A stretch of DNA of 64,000 nt from Streptomyces sp. NBC_00683 (GTDB lineage: Bacteria; Actinomycetota; Actinomycetes; Streptomycetales; Streptomycetaceae): positions 4,216,001 through 4,280,000 of the forward strand of contig NZ_CP109013.1 of assembly GCF_036226745.1 (NCBI RefSeq). The letters run 5' to 3'. Positions 52,403 through 62,700 of this stretch are shown here, in pieces. Within the stretch, counting starts at the first letter, position 1. Each line of letters starts with the position of its first letter. The notes beneath the pieces are model-generated. The model was not told where the DNA came from, did no database searches, and saw only the letters and a program-made list of their open reading frames with translations. The position numbers and the translations under genes were made by a program.

Positions 52403-54175
52403 GTGAATCTGCAAGGCGCGCGCGAGCGCTGGGTTCGTACGGGCGGAGTCGAGCTGTGCGTCGCCGAGTTGGGCGACCCGACGCGGCCGACGATCGTCCT
52501 GGTGCACGGCTATCCGGACAGCAAGGAGGTCTGGTCGCAGGTCGCGCTGCGGCTGGCCGGGCACTGGCACGTCGTGCTGTACGACGTGCGGGGACATGGC
52601 CGGTCGACGGCGCCCAGACCCCTGCGCGGCGGCTTCACGCTGGAGAAGCTCACGGACGACTTCCTGGCCGTCGTGGACGCGGTGAGCCCGGACCGGCCGG
52701 TGCACGTGGTCGGCCACGACTGGGGCTCGGTCCAGGCCTGGGAGTTCGCCACGGTCGAGCGGACCAAGGGCCGGATCGCCTCGTTCACCTCGATGTCGGG
52801 CCCGTCCCTGGACCACTTCGGGCACTGGATCAAGCAGCGGGTGTCCCGCCCCACGCCACGACGCCTCGGTCAGCTGCTCGGCCAGGGCGCCAAGTCCTGG
52901 TACGTGTACGCCCTGCACACGCCCGTCCTCCCCGAGCTCGCCTGGCGCGGGCCGCTCGGCAAGCAGTGGCCGCGCATTCTGCGGCGGATGGAGAGGGTGC
53001 CCGCGGACGGCTATCCGACGTCCTCGCTTCCGAGGGACGCGTCACACGGGGCCTGGCTCTACCGCGACAACGTCCGGGCCCGCCTGCGCAGACCTCGCAC
53101 CGACGCGGTCGCCCATGTGCCCGTCCAGCTGATCACCCCGACCGGTGACATCTTCCTCTCGGCGACGCTCTACGACGAACTCGGCTCCTGGGCACCCCGG
53201 TTGGTCCGTCGGTCCCTTCCTGCCAAGCACTGGGTGCCGCGTACCAGGCCGGACCAGCTGTCAGCCTGGATCAGCGACTTCGTCACGGCCGGTGAGGCGG
53301 TCGGCACGAGCGGCCCGTCCTTGCCGGAGACCGCGGCGACCGGGGCCCACGCGGACCGGTTCGGCGGGCAGTTGGTCCTGGTGACGGGCGCGGCCGGCGG
53401 CATCGGCCGGGCCACCGCCCTCGCGTTCGCGGAAGCGGGCGCACGCGTGGTGGTCGTGGACCGGGACCCGGAGGGGGCGGCCCGGGCGGCACAGGAGGCC
53501 CTACGGTCCGGTGCGCAGGACGCCTGGAGCGAGGTGGTGGACGTCGGCGACGAGCAGGCGATGGAGAAGCTCGCCGAGAAGGTCGCGGCGGAGTACGGAG
53601 TCGTCGACGTCCTGGTGAACAACGCCGGGATCGGACTGTCCGGTTCCTTCCTGGAGACCACGAGCCAGGACTGGCGGAACGTCCTCGACGTCAATCTGTG
53701 GGGTGTCATCCACGGCTGCCGGATCTTCGGCAAGCAGATGGCCGCCCGCGGCCAGGGCGGCCATATCGTCAACATCGCTTCGGCAGCCGCCTACCAGCCG
53801 TCGAGGGCGCTGCCCGCGTACAGCACCTCGAAGGCCGCCGTGCTGATGCTCAGCGAATGCCTCCGTGCGGAGCTGGCCGAACAGTCGATCGGTGTCAGTG
53901 CGATATGCCCTGGCATCGTCAACACCGGCATCACGGGGACGGCACGCTTCGCCGGAACGGATGCGGCCGAGGAGAGCCGCCTCCGGAAGCGCACGGGCCG
54001 CCTGTACGCGCTCCGTAACTACCCGCCGGAGAAGGTCGCCGACGCGATCCTCGGGGCCGTGGTGCACAACCGGGCCGTCGTGCCGGTGACGCCCGAGGCC
54101 CGCGGCTCCCGGCTGCTGTCGCGGATCAGCCCCGGAGTACTGCGTGGGATCGCCCGGCTGAAGCCGCCGCTGTGA
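52403..54175 (+). CDS. Alpha/beta-hydrolase-SDR oxidoreductase fusion
   Basis: The 590-residue protein joins two enzymes. Residues 1-300 are an epoxide-hydrolase-like alpha/beta hydrolase: oxyanion HGYP, nucleophile Asp in VGHDWGS, and late AKHWVPR. Residues 315-560 are a short-chain dehydrogenase: TGAAGGIGRA, NNAGIG, catalytic Ser, and YSTSK (Tyr, Lys). Such fusions occur in actinobacteria; the substrate is unknown, perhaps an aldehyde, ketone or lipid derivative. A GGGGG site precedes GTG at 52403. The MerR regulator that follows overlaps by four bases. Confidence 0.9.
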   Translation: MNLQGARERWVRTGGVELCVAELGDPTRPTIVLVHGYPDSKEVWSQVALRLAGHWHVVLYDVRGHGRSTAPRPLRGGFTLEKLTDDFLAVVDAVSPDRPVHVVGHDWGSVQAWEFATVERTKGRIASFTSMSGPSLDHFGHWIKQRVSRPTPRRLGQLLGQGAKSWYVYALHTPVLPELAWRGPLGKQWPRILRRMERVPADGYPTSSLPRDASHGAWLYRDNVRARLRRPRTDAVAHVPVQLITPTGDIFLSATLYDELGSWAPRLVRRSLPAKHWVPRTRPDQLSAWISDFVTAGEAVGTSGPSLPETAATGAHADRFGGQLVLVTGAAGGIGRATALAFAEAGARVVVVDRDPEGAARAAQEALRSGAQDAWSEVVDVGDEQAMEKLAEKVAAEYGVVDVLVNNAGIGLSGSFLETTSQDWRNVLDVNLWGVIHGCRIFGKQMAARGQGGHIVNIASAAAYQPSRALPAYSTSKAAVLMLSECLRAELAEQSIGVSAICPGIVNTGITGTARFAGTDAAEESRLRKRTGRLYALRNYPPEKVADAILGAVVHNRAVVPVTPEARGSRLLSRISPGVLRGIARLKPPL

Positions 54176-55191
54176 CCGGGCCCCGACCATCAGGAACGCA
54201 GGGCCGGAACGCTCCGGCTGACCCTCCGGACGACCAAGGCCCGGTCGCCCCGGAGTACCGGATCGAGGACCTGGCGCAGGCGAGTGGTGCGACCGTCCGT
54301 ACGATCCGCGCCTACCAGGACCGCGGCCTGCTGCCGGCACCGGAGCGGCGCGGGCGGGCCAACGTCTACGGGGAGATACATCTGACCCGCCTCAGGCAGA
54401 TCGCCGGCCTGCTGGACCGCGGCTACTCCCTGTCCAGCATCAGGGAGCTGCTCGACGCCTGGGACACGGGACGCGGGCTCGGCGGAGTACTCGGCCTGGT
54501 CGCCGAGGTGCAGGGCCCGTGGTCGGACGAGGAGGCCGGCCGGATCACGCGGGCGGAGCTGGAGGCGAGGTTCGGCGGGACGCCGGGCGGCGCGCCGGTG
54601 GAGGGTGCGGTGACGGACGGGTTCGCCGACGCGGTGGCGGACGCAGTCGCTCTCGGCGTACTCGAGCCCGCGCCGGGAGACGTCGACGAATTCCTGGTTC
54701 CGAGTCCTCAAGAGCTGTCCGTGGCAGTGGAGTTGCACGCTGCCGGAGTTCCTCTGTCCGCAATCTCCGGACACCTGGGGGAACTCCGGCCGCAGGTCGA
54801 GCACATCGCGTCCCGTTTCCTGGAGTTCACCACCGAGCACGTCTTCGCCCGCTACGCGGGCCATCGGAGGCGAACCGATACGGACGCGGCGGAAGCGGCC
54901 TCGATGGTGCGCCGCCTGCGACCGCTCGCACAGCACGTCGTGGATGCCGAACTGGCGCGCGCCATGAGCCGGTTGGCGGTTCGCCATCTGCAGAAGCACC
55001 TCACCGCACCCGATGCGCCCGCCGAGCACCCCGGACCGCAGCCGGTGCTCATCCCGGCTTCGACAATGCAGGCTGTTCAGGCTCTTGTTGGCTCCCAGGG
55101 CATCGCCGCCTTCGTAGCGGCGGCAGCTGAACGGGAGGTTCAGGCGCGAACATTGGATGCGTTGACCTCATCTCATGCTAAATCTGAATGA
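54172..55191 (+). CDS. MerR-family transcriptional regulator
   Basis: The 339-residue protein has a Pro-rich start, then a MerR winged helix (YRIEDLAQASGATVRTIRAYQDRGLLP, residues 29-55) and helical MerR dimerisation segment. A long C-terminal part of about 200 residues has no recognised effector motif and no Cys-rich metal loop. GTG at 54172 overlaps the stop of the hydrolase-SDR fusion, so it probably regulates that gene. Confidence 0.9.
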   Translation: MTGPRPSGTQGRNAPADPPDDQGPVAPEYRIEDLAQASGATVRTIRAYQDRGLLPAPERRGRANVYGEIHLTRLRQIAGLLDRGYSLSSIRELLDAWDTGRGLGGVLGLVAEVQGPWSDEEAGRITRAELEARFGGTPGGAPVEGAVTDGFADAVADAVALGVLEPAPGDVDEFLVPSPQELSVAVELHAAGVPLSAISGHLGELRPQVEHIASRFLEFTTEHVFARYAGHRRRTDTDAAEAASMVRRLRPLAQHVVDAELARAMSRLAVRHLQKHLTAPDAPAEHPGPQPVLIPASTMQAVQALVGSQGIAAFVAAAAEREVQARTLDALTSSHAKSE

Positions 55192-55221
55192 CTTGGACAA
55201 AAGCCTTAAAAGCCACGCGAC

Positions 55222-55275
55222 TTGTCCACAGAATCGCCAAATAGCCTGTGGATAACTTGAGTTGGCTGTGGATCA
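55222..55275. other. Three DnaA-box-like sequences
   Basis: TTGTCCACA at 55222-55230 (perfect), TGTGGATAA at 55247-55255 and TGTGGATCA at 55267-55275, in the gap between the MerR gene and kptA. Spacing is near two helical turns. Confidence 0.6.
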
Positions 55276-55356
55276 AACCTGGGCACCCAATGAGTGTCAC
55301 GAACTCTGAGCAAAATCGGGGTGCGCCGGGACGGACGCTGCGGGCACTCTGACGGG

Positions 55357-55899
55357 ATGGACGAGCGACGCACCGTCAAGGTGTCCAAGTACCTGTCGAA
55401 GCACCTGCGGCATCAGCCGGAACGGATCGGAATCACCCTCGACCCCTCCGGCTGGGTGCCGATCGACGAACTGATGCGGGCATGCGCCGGACACGGGTTC
55501 CCCATCACCCGCGCCGAGCTCGACCATGTCGTCGCGGCCAACGACAAGCAGCGTTTCGCCGTGGACGGCGACCGCATCCGGGCGAACCAGGGCCACACGG
55601 TCACGGTCGACCTCGGGCTGCCACCGGCCGAGCCACCCGCGTACCTCTACCACGGCACGGTGGGCCGGGTGCTCGACGTGATCCGTACCGAGGGGCTGCG
55701 GCCCATGGACCGCCACCACGTCCACCTCTCGCCCGACCGCGAGACGGCGACTCGCGTCGGCGCACGGCGCGGGGTGCCGGTCATCCTCTCCGTGGACGCG
55801 GGCGCCATGCACCGGGCGGGCCACATCTTTCACGTCAGTACCAACGGGGTGTGGCTCACCGACTCCGTACCACCGCAGTTCCTGCGGCTGCGCGACTGA
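55357..55899 (+). CDS. kptA: RNA 2'-phosphotransferase (Tpt1/KptA family)
   Basis: The 180-residue protein uses NAD+ to remove an internal RNA 2'-phosphate or to ADP-ribosylate phosphate ends. Family motifs are SKYLSKHLRHQP at the start, the NAD-binding YHGT near 92-95, RHHVHLS and the late F-H-V-S region. The N-terminal winged-helix lobe and C-terminal lobe are both complete. No dedicated RNA substrate gene adjoins it. The message may be leaderless (CACTCT six bases before ATG). Confidence 0.93.
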   Translation: MDERRTVKVSKYLSKHLRHQPERIGITLDPSGWVPIDELMRACAGHGFPITRAELDHVVAANDKQRFAVDGDRIRANQGHTVTVDLGLPPAEPPAYLYHGTVGRVLDVIRTEGLRPMDRHHVHLSPDRETATRVGARRGVPVILSVDAGAMHRAGHIFHVSTNGVWLTDSVPPQFLRLRD

Positions 55900-55982
55900 C
55901 CGCGCGAACGGTACGGCCGCCGGGTCCGGTCTCCCCGCGCCCGCTCCGCCCCCACCGAAGTCGAGGACGCCGCGCATCGCCG

Positions 55983-55995
55983 TAGAGTCGGGTGC
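55983..55995 (+). promoter_or_regulatory. Leaderless -10 element for the LLM oxidoreductase
   Basis: TAGAGT at 55983-55988 followed by seven bases and the ATG at 55996, the spacing of leaderless actinobacterial messages. There is no ribosome site. Confidence 0.55.
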
Positions 55996-56907
55996 ATGAC
56001 GTCCTCACTCCGCCTGAGCACCGTGATCCTCCCCATCCGCCGCTGGCACGACGGCGGCCGGGCCCTGTGGGTCCGCGCCGAGGAACTGGGTTTCCACGCG
56101 GCGTACACCTACGACCATCTGGCCTGGCGGACCTTCCGCGACGGCCCGTGGTTCGGCGCGGTCCCGACCCTGACGGCCGCTGCTGCGGCCACGGAGCGGC
56201 TGCGCCTGGGCACCCTGGTCACCTCACCCAACTTCCGGCACCCGGTGACGCTCGCCAAGGACCTCATCACGCTGGACGATGTCTCCGCGGGGCGGATCAC
56301 GCTCGGGATCGGTGCCGGCGGGAACGGCTTCGACGCCACGACGCTGCGCAGGAGCGACGAGGAGCCGTGGACGCCGCGGGAGCGCGCGGACCACTTCGAC
56401 GAGTTCGTGCCGCTCCTGGACCGGCTGCTGCGGGAGCCTTCGGTGACGCACGAGGGCCGGCTCTACTCCGCGAACGAGGCCCGGAACATCCCCGGCTGCG
56501 TGCAGAGCCCCCGGCTGCCCTTCGCGATCGCCGCCACGGGGCCGCGGGGCCTGAAGCTGGCGGCACGGTACGGACAGGCATGGGTGACGACGGGCGATCC
56601 GAAGCTGTACGAGAGCGGCACCCCGGAGCAGTCCGTCGCGGCCATCCGCGGACAGGTCTCCCGGCTCGGAGCGGCGTGCGAGTCCGTGGGCCGGGATGTC
56701 TCGGAGCTGGACAAGGTCCTGCTCACCGGCTTCACGCCGGACCGTCCGCTGGAATCCTTCGACGCGTTCGTGGACTTCGCCGGTACGCATGCCGAGCTCG
56801 GCTTCACCGAGATCGTCGTGCACTGGCCGGTGCCTGACTCCGACTTCGCCGTCGACGAGAAGGTGTTCGAGCGGATCGCCACCGAGGGCCTGTCACAGCT
56901 CGGCTGA
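55996..56907 (+). CDS. LLM-class (F420-dependent) oxidoreductase
   Basis: The 303-residue TIM-barrel protein belongs to the luciferase-like family. It shows AEELGFHAAYTYDHL near the N-terminus, RLRLGTLVTSPNFRHPVTLAKDLITLDDVSAGR in two consecutive pieces, and GIGAGG. Actinobacterial members generally use F420 or FMN; the cofactor cannot be proved here. Its substrate is unknown. A leaderless promoter is seen immediately upstream. Confidence 0.88.
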   Translation: MTSSLRLSTVILPIRRWHDGGRALWVRAEELGFHAAYTYDHLAWRTFRDGPWFGAVPTLTAAAAATERLRLGTLVTSPNFRHPVTLAKDLITLDDVSAGRITLGIGAGGNGFDATTLRRSDEEPWTPRERADHFDEFVPLLDRLLREPSVTHEGRLYSANEARNIPGCVQSPRLPFAIAATGPRGLKLAARYGQAWVTTGDPKLYESGTPEQSVAAIRGQVSRLGAACESVGRDVSELDKVLLTGFTPDRPLESFDAFVDFAGTHAELGFTEIVVHWPVPDSDFAVDEKVFERIATEGLSQLG

Positions 56908-57103
56908 CCGTCCGGGCCCGCATCCGGCCGTCTTCGGCCGCGTCTCGCCCCCGTCCGGCTGCGCTCTCCCGCGCTCGGGCGGCGATTCGCGGCCGAACAG
57001 CCGTCGGCATATGCCTTTGACATGTTCTGCAGTTCAGGGGCACGCCATCTCAGATGTGCGCCCCTCTGCACGCCTGGGCAACTCCATGCGGGAGAATGGG
57101 CAG

Positions 57104-57949
57104 GTGACCTCAGCTATCGACTCGCCTCTGCCTGCCGTGACACGGCTGATCGCCACCGACCTGGACGGCACCCTGCTGCGCGACGACAAAACCCTGTCGG
57201 ACCGCACCGTCGCCGCCCTCGCCGCAGCGGAGGAGGCGGGGATCGAAGTCTTCTTCGTCACCGGGCGACCCGCCCGCTGGATGGACGTCGTGAGCACCCA
57301 CGTGCACGGTCATGGCATGGCGATCTGCGCGAACGGGGCCGCCGTCGCCGATCTGCACGCGGACGGCCGGCTGATCGAGGTCCACCCGCTGGAGCGCGAC
57401 GTGGCCCTGGACGTGGTCCATGTTCTCCGGGAGGCCGCACCGGGGGTCTCCTTCGCGGTCGAGCTGACCACGGGCATCCACTACGAACCTGCCTACCCGC
57501 CCTTCCACATGGACCCGGGGGCCACGGTCGCCGTCGCGGAGAAGCTCCTCCACGAGGAGGCACCGGGCTCCGCGGCCCCGGTTCTGAAGGTCCTGGCCCA
57601 CCACGCCGAACTGGCGCCGGACGCCTTCCTCACGCTGGCCCGTGAGGCCGCGGGGGACCGGGCCTCGTTCACCCGCTCAAGTCCCACCGCCCTCCTGGAG
57701 ATCAGCGGACTCGGGGTCTCCAAGGCCGCCACGCTCGCCGCGTGCTGTGCGCAGCGCGGCATCAGCCAGGCCGAAGTGGTCGCCTTCGGGGACATGCCCA
57801 ACGACGTCGAGATGCTGAGCTGGGCCGGCGCCTCGTTCGCGATGGGCAATGCCCACCCGGCCGCGGTGGCCGCCGCCTCCGGTGTGACCCTCTCCAACGA
57901 CGAGGACGGTGTCGCGGTCGTCATCGAGCGGATCCTCGCCGCCCGCTGA
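57104..57949 (+). CDS. HAD-family hydrolase (Cof-type)
   Basis: The 281-residue phosphatase carries [18 protein letters not shown], the cap domain, SKAATL (Lys) and FGDMPNDVEML. It resembles the HAD protein downstream of serS and is probably a paralogue. GTG at 57104 is chosen for the GGGAG-containing sequence upstream; ATG at 57086 would add six residues. It converges on the sensor kinase gene. Confidence 0.92.
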   Translation: MTSAIDSPLPAVTRLIATDLDGTLLRDDKTLSDRTVAALAAAEEAGIEVFFVTGRPARWMDVVSTHVHGHGMAICANGAAVADLHADGRLIEVHPLERDVALDVVHVLREAAPGVSFAVELTTGIHYEPAYPPFHMDPGATVAVAEKLLHEEAPGSAAPVLKVLAHHAELAPDAFLTLAREAAGDRASFTRSSPTALLEISGLGVSKAATLAACCAQRGISQAEVVAFGDMPNDVEMLSWAGASFAMGNAHPAAVAAASGVTLSNDEDGVAVVIERILAAR

Positions 57950-57997
57950 CACCGCCCGCACGGGCACGGCAGGGTCCCTGCCGATGTCCCGGCGTCG

Positions 57998-59698
57998 TCA
58001 GAGCGGGACCTCCCAGACCACCGCCGCACCACCGCCGTCCTCCCCCGGCCCGAACCAGCTCGCTCCCCCCAGGGACTCCGCACGACGTGCGAGGTTGCGC
58101 AGTCCGCTGCGCCGTCCGCTGTCCGGGATGCCCACCCCGTCGTCGACGACCGAGAGCCGCACCGCGTCCCGCCCGTCGGGGAGGGTCGCGGTGGCATCCA
58201 CGCTCACCTCGACCCTGGAAGCCCCGGCGTGCCGGAACGTGTTGGACAGTGCCTCGCGCAGCGCCGCGATGAGGTTCTTGCCCGCGAGTTCGCCGACCAG
58301 TGAGTCGACGGGGCCGAGAAAGCGGTGCGACGGCTTGAAGCCCAGGGGCACCGCCGCCATGTTGATCTCCCGCAGTACCCGGGTCCGCAGTCCGGAGGGC
58401 GCCTCGGCCGGTTCCTGCTGCAGCGCGAAGATGGCGGTACGGATCTCCTGGATGGTCACGTCCAGTTCGTCGACAGCCCGTCCGACGCCGTTCTGCACCG
58501 CGGGTACGGTCGAGCGGCGCTGCGCACGTTCCAGCATCATCCCGGCGGCGAACAGGCGTTGAATGACGAGGTCGTGGAGGTCACGGGCGATCCGGTCCCG
58601 GTCCTCGTACACCGCGAGCCGCTCCCGGTCGCGCTGCGCTTCGGCCATCTTCAGCGCGAGGGCTGCCTGCGCTGCGAACTGGGTGGCCAGCGTGCGCTCC
58701 GCCTGGGTGAACGGGCGACCGCCCCGTTCCCGTGGGACGGAGAGCGCGCCGAGCACCCGTCCGCCGCTGCGCAGCGGCAGCAGCATGTGCGGGCCGAACT
58801 GGTGGGACAGCCTGGTGATCATGCGGGGGTCGGTGGCCGCGTCGTCCATGAAGACCGCCTCGCCCCTGAGGAGTGCCGCCACCACGGGGCTTCGGGACGG
58901 AATGATCACTCCGAGCGAGGCGGACGGCTTGGTGCCGGCGACGGCGACGATCTCCAGGCCGCCCTCCTCGGCCGGGAGCAGGACGATTCCTGCGGCGGAG
59001 TCGGCGAGACGGCGTGTCTGTTCGGCGACGACAGCCAGCGCGTCGTCGGCGTCCCCACCGGAGAGAAGGGCGGTGGTGACGGCCACCGAACCTTCGATCC
59101 ACCGTTCCCGCTGGCGTGCGGCCTCGTACAACTGCGCATGCCCGATGGCGATCCCGGCCTCCGTGGCGAGCACCCGCAGCATGTGCAGGTCGTTGTCGTC
59201 GAAGTCGGCCCCGCCGTGCTTCTCCGCCACGTAGAGATTCCCGAAGATCTCGCCCTGGACTCGGATCGGCACCCCGAGGAAGGTCCGCATCCTGGGGTGG
59301 GCGGGCGGGAACCCGGTGAAGCGCGGGTCGGCCGTCACGTCCGACAGCATGATGGGAACCGGATCATGAATCAGTGCGCCGAGGAGCCCGGTACGGCCGT
59401 CGGGCCGGCGCCCGATGGCGTGGGCGATCTCTCCCGGGACTCCGTGGCTGATGAAGTCGGAAAGGCCGTCGCCCGAATCGTCGACCACGCCGATCGCCGC
59501 GTAGCGGGCGTGGGCGAGCTCGGCCGCGGTCTCGCAGATGCGCTCGAGGGTGGAATGGAGTTGCAGCCCCGTACCGAGGGACCGCATGGCGTCCAGCAGC
59601 TGCGGAACACGGGCGGTCAGTTCCGTGGAGAGTCTCTGCAGGCTCTCGTCGGCCTGCGCCGTGGCATCGGGTGAGTCCTTCGCGTCCTGCTCAGGCAT
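57998..59698 (-). CDS. DevS/DosT-type GAF-GAF sensor kinase with haem-ligand histidine
   Basis: The 566-residue cytoplasmic kinase has tandem GAF domains (about 45-190 and 205-350). A HisKA_3 region follows, with phospho-acceptor His375 in RIARDLHDLVIQRLF, and a HATPase with LREALSNTFRHAG, VVDDGVGIP and GLRNLARRAESLGG. The first GAF keeps GFPPAHPRMRTFLGVP, whose His134 aligns with the haem ligand His149 of M. tuberculosis DevS (PPYHPPMRTFLG). No response regulator adjoins it. A TAGGCT box ends six bases before ATG at 59698, so it may have its own leaderless promoter. It lies just downstream of cydCD. Confidence 0.92.
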   Translation of the reverse strand: MPEQDAKDSPDATAQADESLQRLSTELTARVPQLLDAMRSLGTGLQLHSTLERICETAAELAHARYAAIGVVDDSGDGLSDFISHGVPGEIAHAIGRRPDGRTGLLGALIHDPVPIMLSDVTADPRFTGFPPAHPRMRTFLGVPIRVQGEIFGNLYVAEKHGGADFDDNDLHMLRVLATEAGIAIGHAQLYEAARQRERWIEGSVAVTTALLSGGDADDALAVVAEQTRRLADSAAGIVLLPAEEGGLEIVAVAGTKPSASLGVIIPSRSPVVAALLRGEAVFMDDAATDPRMITRLSHQFGPHMLLPLRSGGRVLGALSVPRERGGRPFTQAERTLATQFAAQAALALKMAEAQRDRERLAVYEDRDRIARDLHDLVIQRLFAAGMMLERAQRRSTVPAVQNGVGRAVDELDVTIQEIRTAIFALQQEPAEAPSGLRTRVLREINMAAVPLGFKPSHRFLGPVDSLVGELAGKNLIAALREALSNTFRHAGASRVEVSVDATATLPDGRDAVRLSVVDDGVGIPDSGRRSGLRNLARRAESLGGASWFGPGEDGGGAAVVWEVPL

Positions 59699-59704
59699 GA
59701 ACCG

Positions 59705-59710
59705 AGCCTA
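59705..59710 (-). promoter_or_regulatory. Leaderless -10 box for the sensor kinase
   Basis: On the minus strand TAGGCT lies six bases before the kinase ATG, in the 56-bp gap after cydCD. It could let the kinase be expressed independently of the cyd genes. Confidence 0.5.
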
Positions 59711-59754
59711 GTTAGTCATGATTCGTCCGGAAAGTCGGCCGCCGTCTCCCGCCG

Positions 59755-62700
59755 TCACATCCGCACCTCTGCCGGCCGCGCCTCCCGCAGCCGCGCCTCC
59801 CGCAGCCGCGCCTCCTCCAGCCGCTCCGGCTCCTGCTCGCGATCCAGCATCCGGCGCAACGGGCCGTCCTGGGCGGCGAGGGCGGCGTACGTTCCCTGCT
59901 GCACCACGCGGCCTCCGTCCAGCACCAGGACCTCGTCCACCGCGTCGAGTCCTGCCAGCCGATGGGTGATCAGCACGGTCGTACGTCCCCGGGTGGCGTC
60001 CAGCAGATCGGCCGTCAGCGCATCAGCTGTGGCCACATCGAGGTGCTCTGCGGGCTCGTCGAGGACGAGGACGGGAAAGTCCGCAAGGAGTGCACGGGCC
60101 AGCGCGAGCCGCTGCCGCTGGCCGCCCGAGAGCCGGGCGCCGTGTTCGCCCACCAGGGTGTCAAGGCCGTCCGGCAGCGCCCGGACCCAGTCCAGCAGCC
60201 GCGCCCGGGCGAGCGCGTCCCGCAGCTCGCCGTCCGTGGCGCCGGTGCGCGCCAGCCGGAGGTTCTCGCGGATGGAACTGTCGAAGACATGGGCGTCCTG
60301 GGCACACAGCCCGACGAATGTCCGGACCGTGTCCCCGTCCAGCTCGGCCGCCTCGACGCCGCCGAGCCGGTACGTCCCCTCCCGTGCGTCCAGGAAGCGG
60401 AGCAGAACCTGGGCGAGCGTCGTCTTTCCCGAGCCGGACGGCCCTACGACAGCCACCCGCTTCCCCGGGAGCAGCGTCAGGTCCACGGAGTGCAGGGCGT
60501 CCCGTTCGGCTCCCTCGTAGCGCGCCGACAACGCCCTTACGGAGAGCGGGAAGGGGGAGGCAGGCGCCTCGGCCGGTGCGGCGGGCTCCCGGACCGGCAG
60601 GGGGGCGTCGAGCACCTCGTAGACCCGCTCGGCGCTCTGCTTGACCCGGTGGCGGTACTGCACGGCGAGCGGCAGCCCTGCCACGGCCTCGAACGCTGCC
60701 AGCGGGGTGAGGACGACGACGGCGAGCTCCACCCCGGCCAGCCGTCCGTCGAGCACCGCAGGAACGGCGACGAGTGCGGCACCGACGACGGTGAGGCCGC
60801 AGATCAGCGCGGAGAGTCCGCCGCCGAGTGCGGTCGCGGTCGCGGCGCGCGAGGCGATCCGGGTGAGTGTGCCGTCGGCCGCGCGCAACTGACTCCTGCG
60901 GGAGGGCAGCGCACCGGCGACGGTCAGCTCCGCCGTTCCGCCGAGCAGATCGGTGATCCTGGTGGCCAGCACGGCCCGGGCCGGAGCCAGTTGGCGTTCC
61001 GCGTGCCGGGCGCAGGCCCCGCTGACCAGCGGCACGCCCACGCCGGCAAGGAGCAGGCCGACGGCCAGGACGGCGCCGGCCTCCGGGAGAAGCCAGCCGG
61101 TGAAGCCGACAGCGCCGGCCCCGACCGCGAGCGCGGTTCCTGCGGGCAGCAGCCAGCGCAGCCAGTAGTCCTGCAACGCGTCCACGTCGGAGACCAGCCG
61201 GGACAGCAGGTCGCCGCGCCGTGTCGTACGCAGGCCGGCCGGGGCGATGCGTTCGAGCCCTCGGTACACGGCGACCCTGAGCTCGGCGAGCATCCTGAGC
61301 ACCGCGTCGTGGGACACCAGCCGCTCGGCATAGCGAAATACGGCCCGGCCGATACCGAAGGCCCGGGTCGCGGTGACCGCGACCATCAGATAGAGCACCG
61401 GGGGCTGCTCCGACGCACGCGAGATCAGCCAGCCGGAGACAGCCATGAGGCCGACGGACGAGCCCACGGCGAGGCTGCCCAGCAGCAGCGCGAGACCCAG
61501 CTTCCTGTGCTGGGCACCGGCGGCCTCCCTGACCCTGCCGAGCACCCGGCCGCCGGTCCTCGGGGCGGTGTCCTTGAGCAGTTCGGGGTCGCCCCCGTAC
61601 ATCGGCCCACCGGGAGCCCCGGCCGCCGGGTCGTCAAGCCCGTTGGCCCCGTCCAGCCCGTCCGCCCCGCTCGGGCCCGCCACCGCCGACCGTACGATGT
61701 CCGCCCCGGCCGCCCGCGGCTCCAGCGCCACCACCCGGTCCGCGACCGAGAGCAGCGCGGGGCGGTGCACGACCAGCAGCACCGTGCGCCCCGCCGCCAG
61801 CCTCCGTACCGCGTCGACGATGCCCGCTTCCGTCTCACCGTCCAGGCTCGCGGTCGGCTCGTCGAGCAGCAGCAGCGGCCGGTCGGCAAGGAACGCCCGT
61901 GCCAGTGCGAGCCGTTGGCGCTGGCCGGCGGAGAGCCCGGCACCGTCCTCACCCAGCGGTGTCCGCACCCCGTCCGGCAGGCCGGCCACGAAGTCGTGCG
62001 CCCCCGCGTCCCGCAGCGCCGCCGTGACCGCGTCGTCGTCCGCGTCCGGACGCGCCAGCCGTACGTTCTCCGCGATCGTTCCGGCGAAGAGATGAGGACG
62101 CTGCGGGACCCACGCGATCTGCTCGCGCCAGCGTTCGGGGGAGAGGTCGGACAGGTCGGTCCCGCCGACCCGTACCCGCCCCTCGTCGGGCACGGCGAAC
62201 CCCAGCACCACGTTCAGGAGCGTGGACTTGCCCACCCCGCTGGGGCCGACCAGGGCGACGGTCTCCCCCTGCTCCACCACCAGGGACACGGCATCCAGCG
62301 AGGGTTCGGCACGGCCCCGGTGCCGGACCGTCACATGCTCCAGTTCCAGCCGCAACGAGGGCGGAACATCCTGGGCGCCCACGGGCCGGGGTTCGGTCTC
62401 CAGCACCGCGAAGATCTCCTCGGCGGCCGAGAGCCCTTCTGCTGCGGCGTGGTACTGAGCACCCACCTGCCGGATCGGCAGGAAGGCCTCGGGCGCCAGG
62501 ATGAGGACCACCAGGCCGGTGTAGAGGTCGAGTTCCCCGTGGACGAGGCGCATCCCGACCGTCACGGCGACCAGCGCCACGGAGAGCGTCGCCAGCAGCT
62601 CCAGCGCGAACGAAGACAGGAAGGCGATCCGCAGCGTCTTCAGCGTGGCCATGCGGTACTGCGAGGTGATGGTGCGAATCGACTCGGCCTGCGCCTTGGC

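Noticed and set aside
57967..57983. CGGCAGGG-T-CCCTGCCG between the HAD and kinase genes
   Set aside because: The loop would be one base; at best a six-pair stem, too weak to call a terminator.
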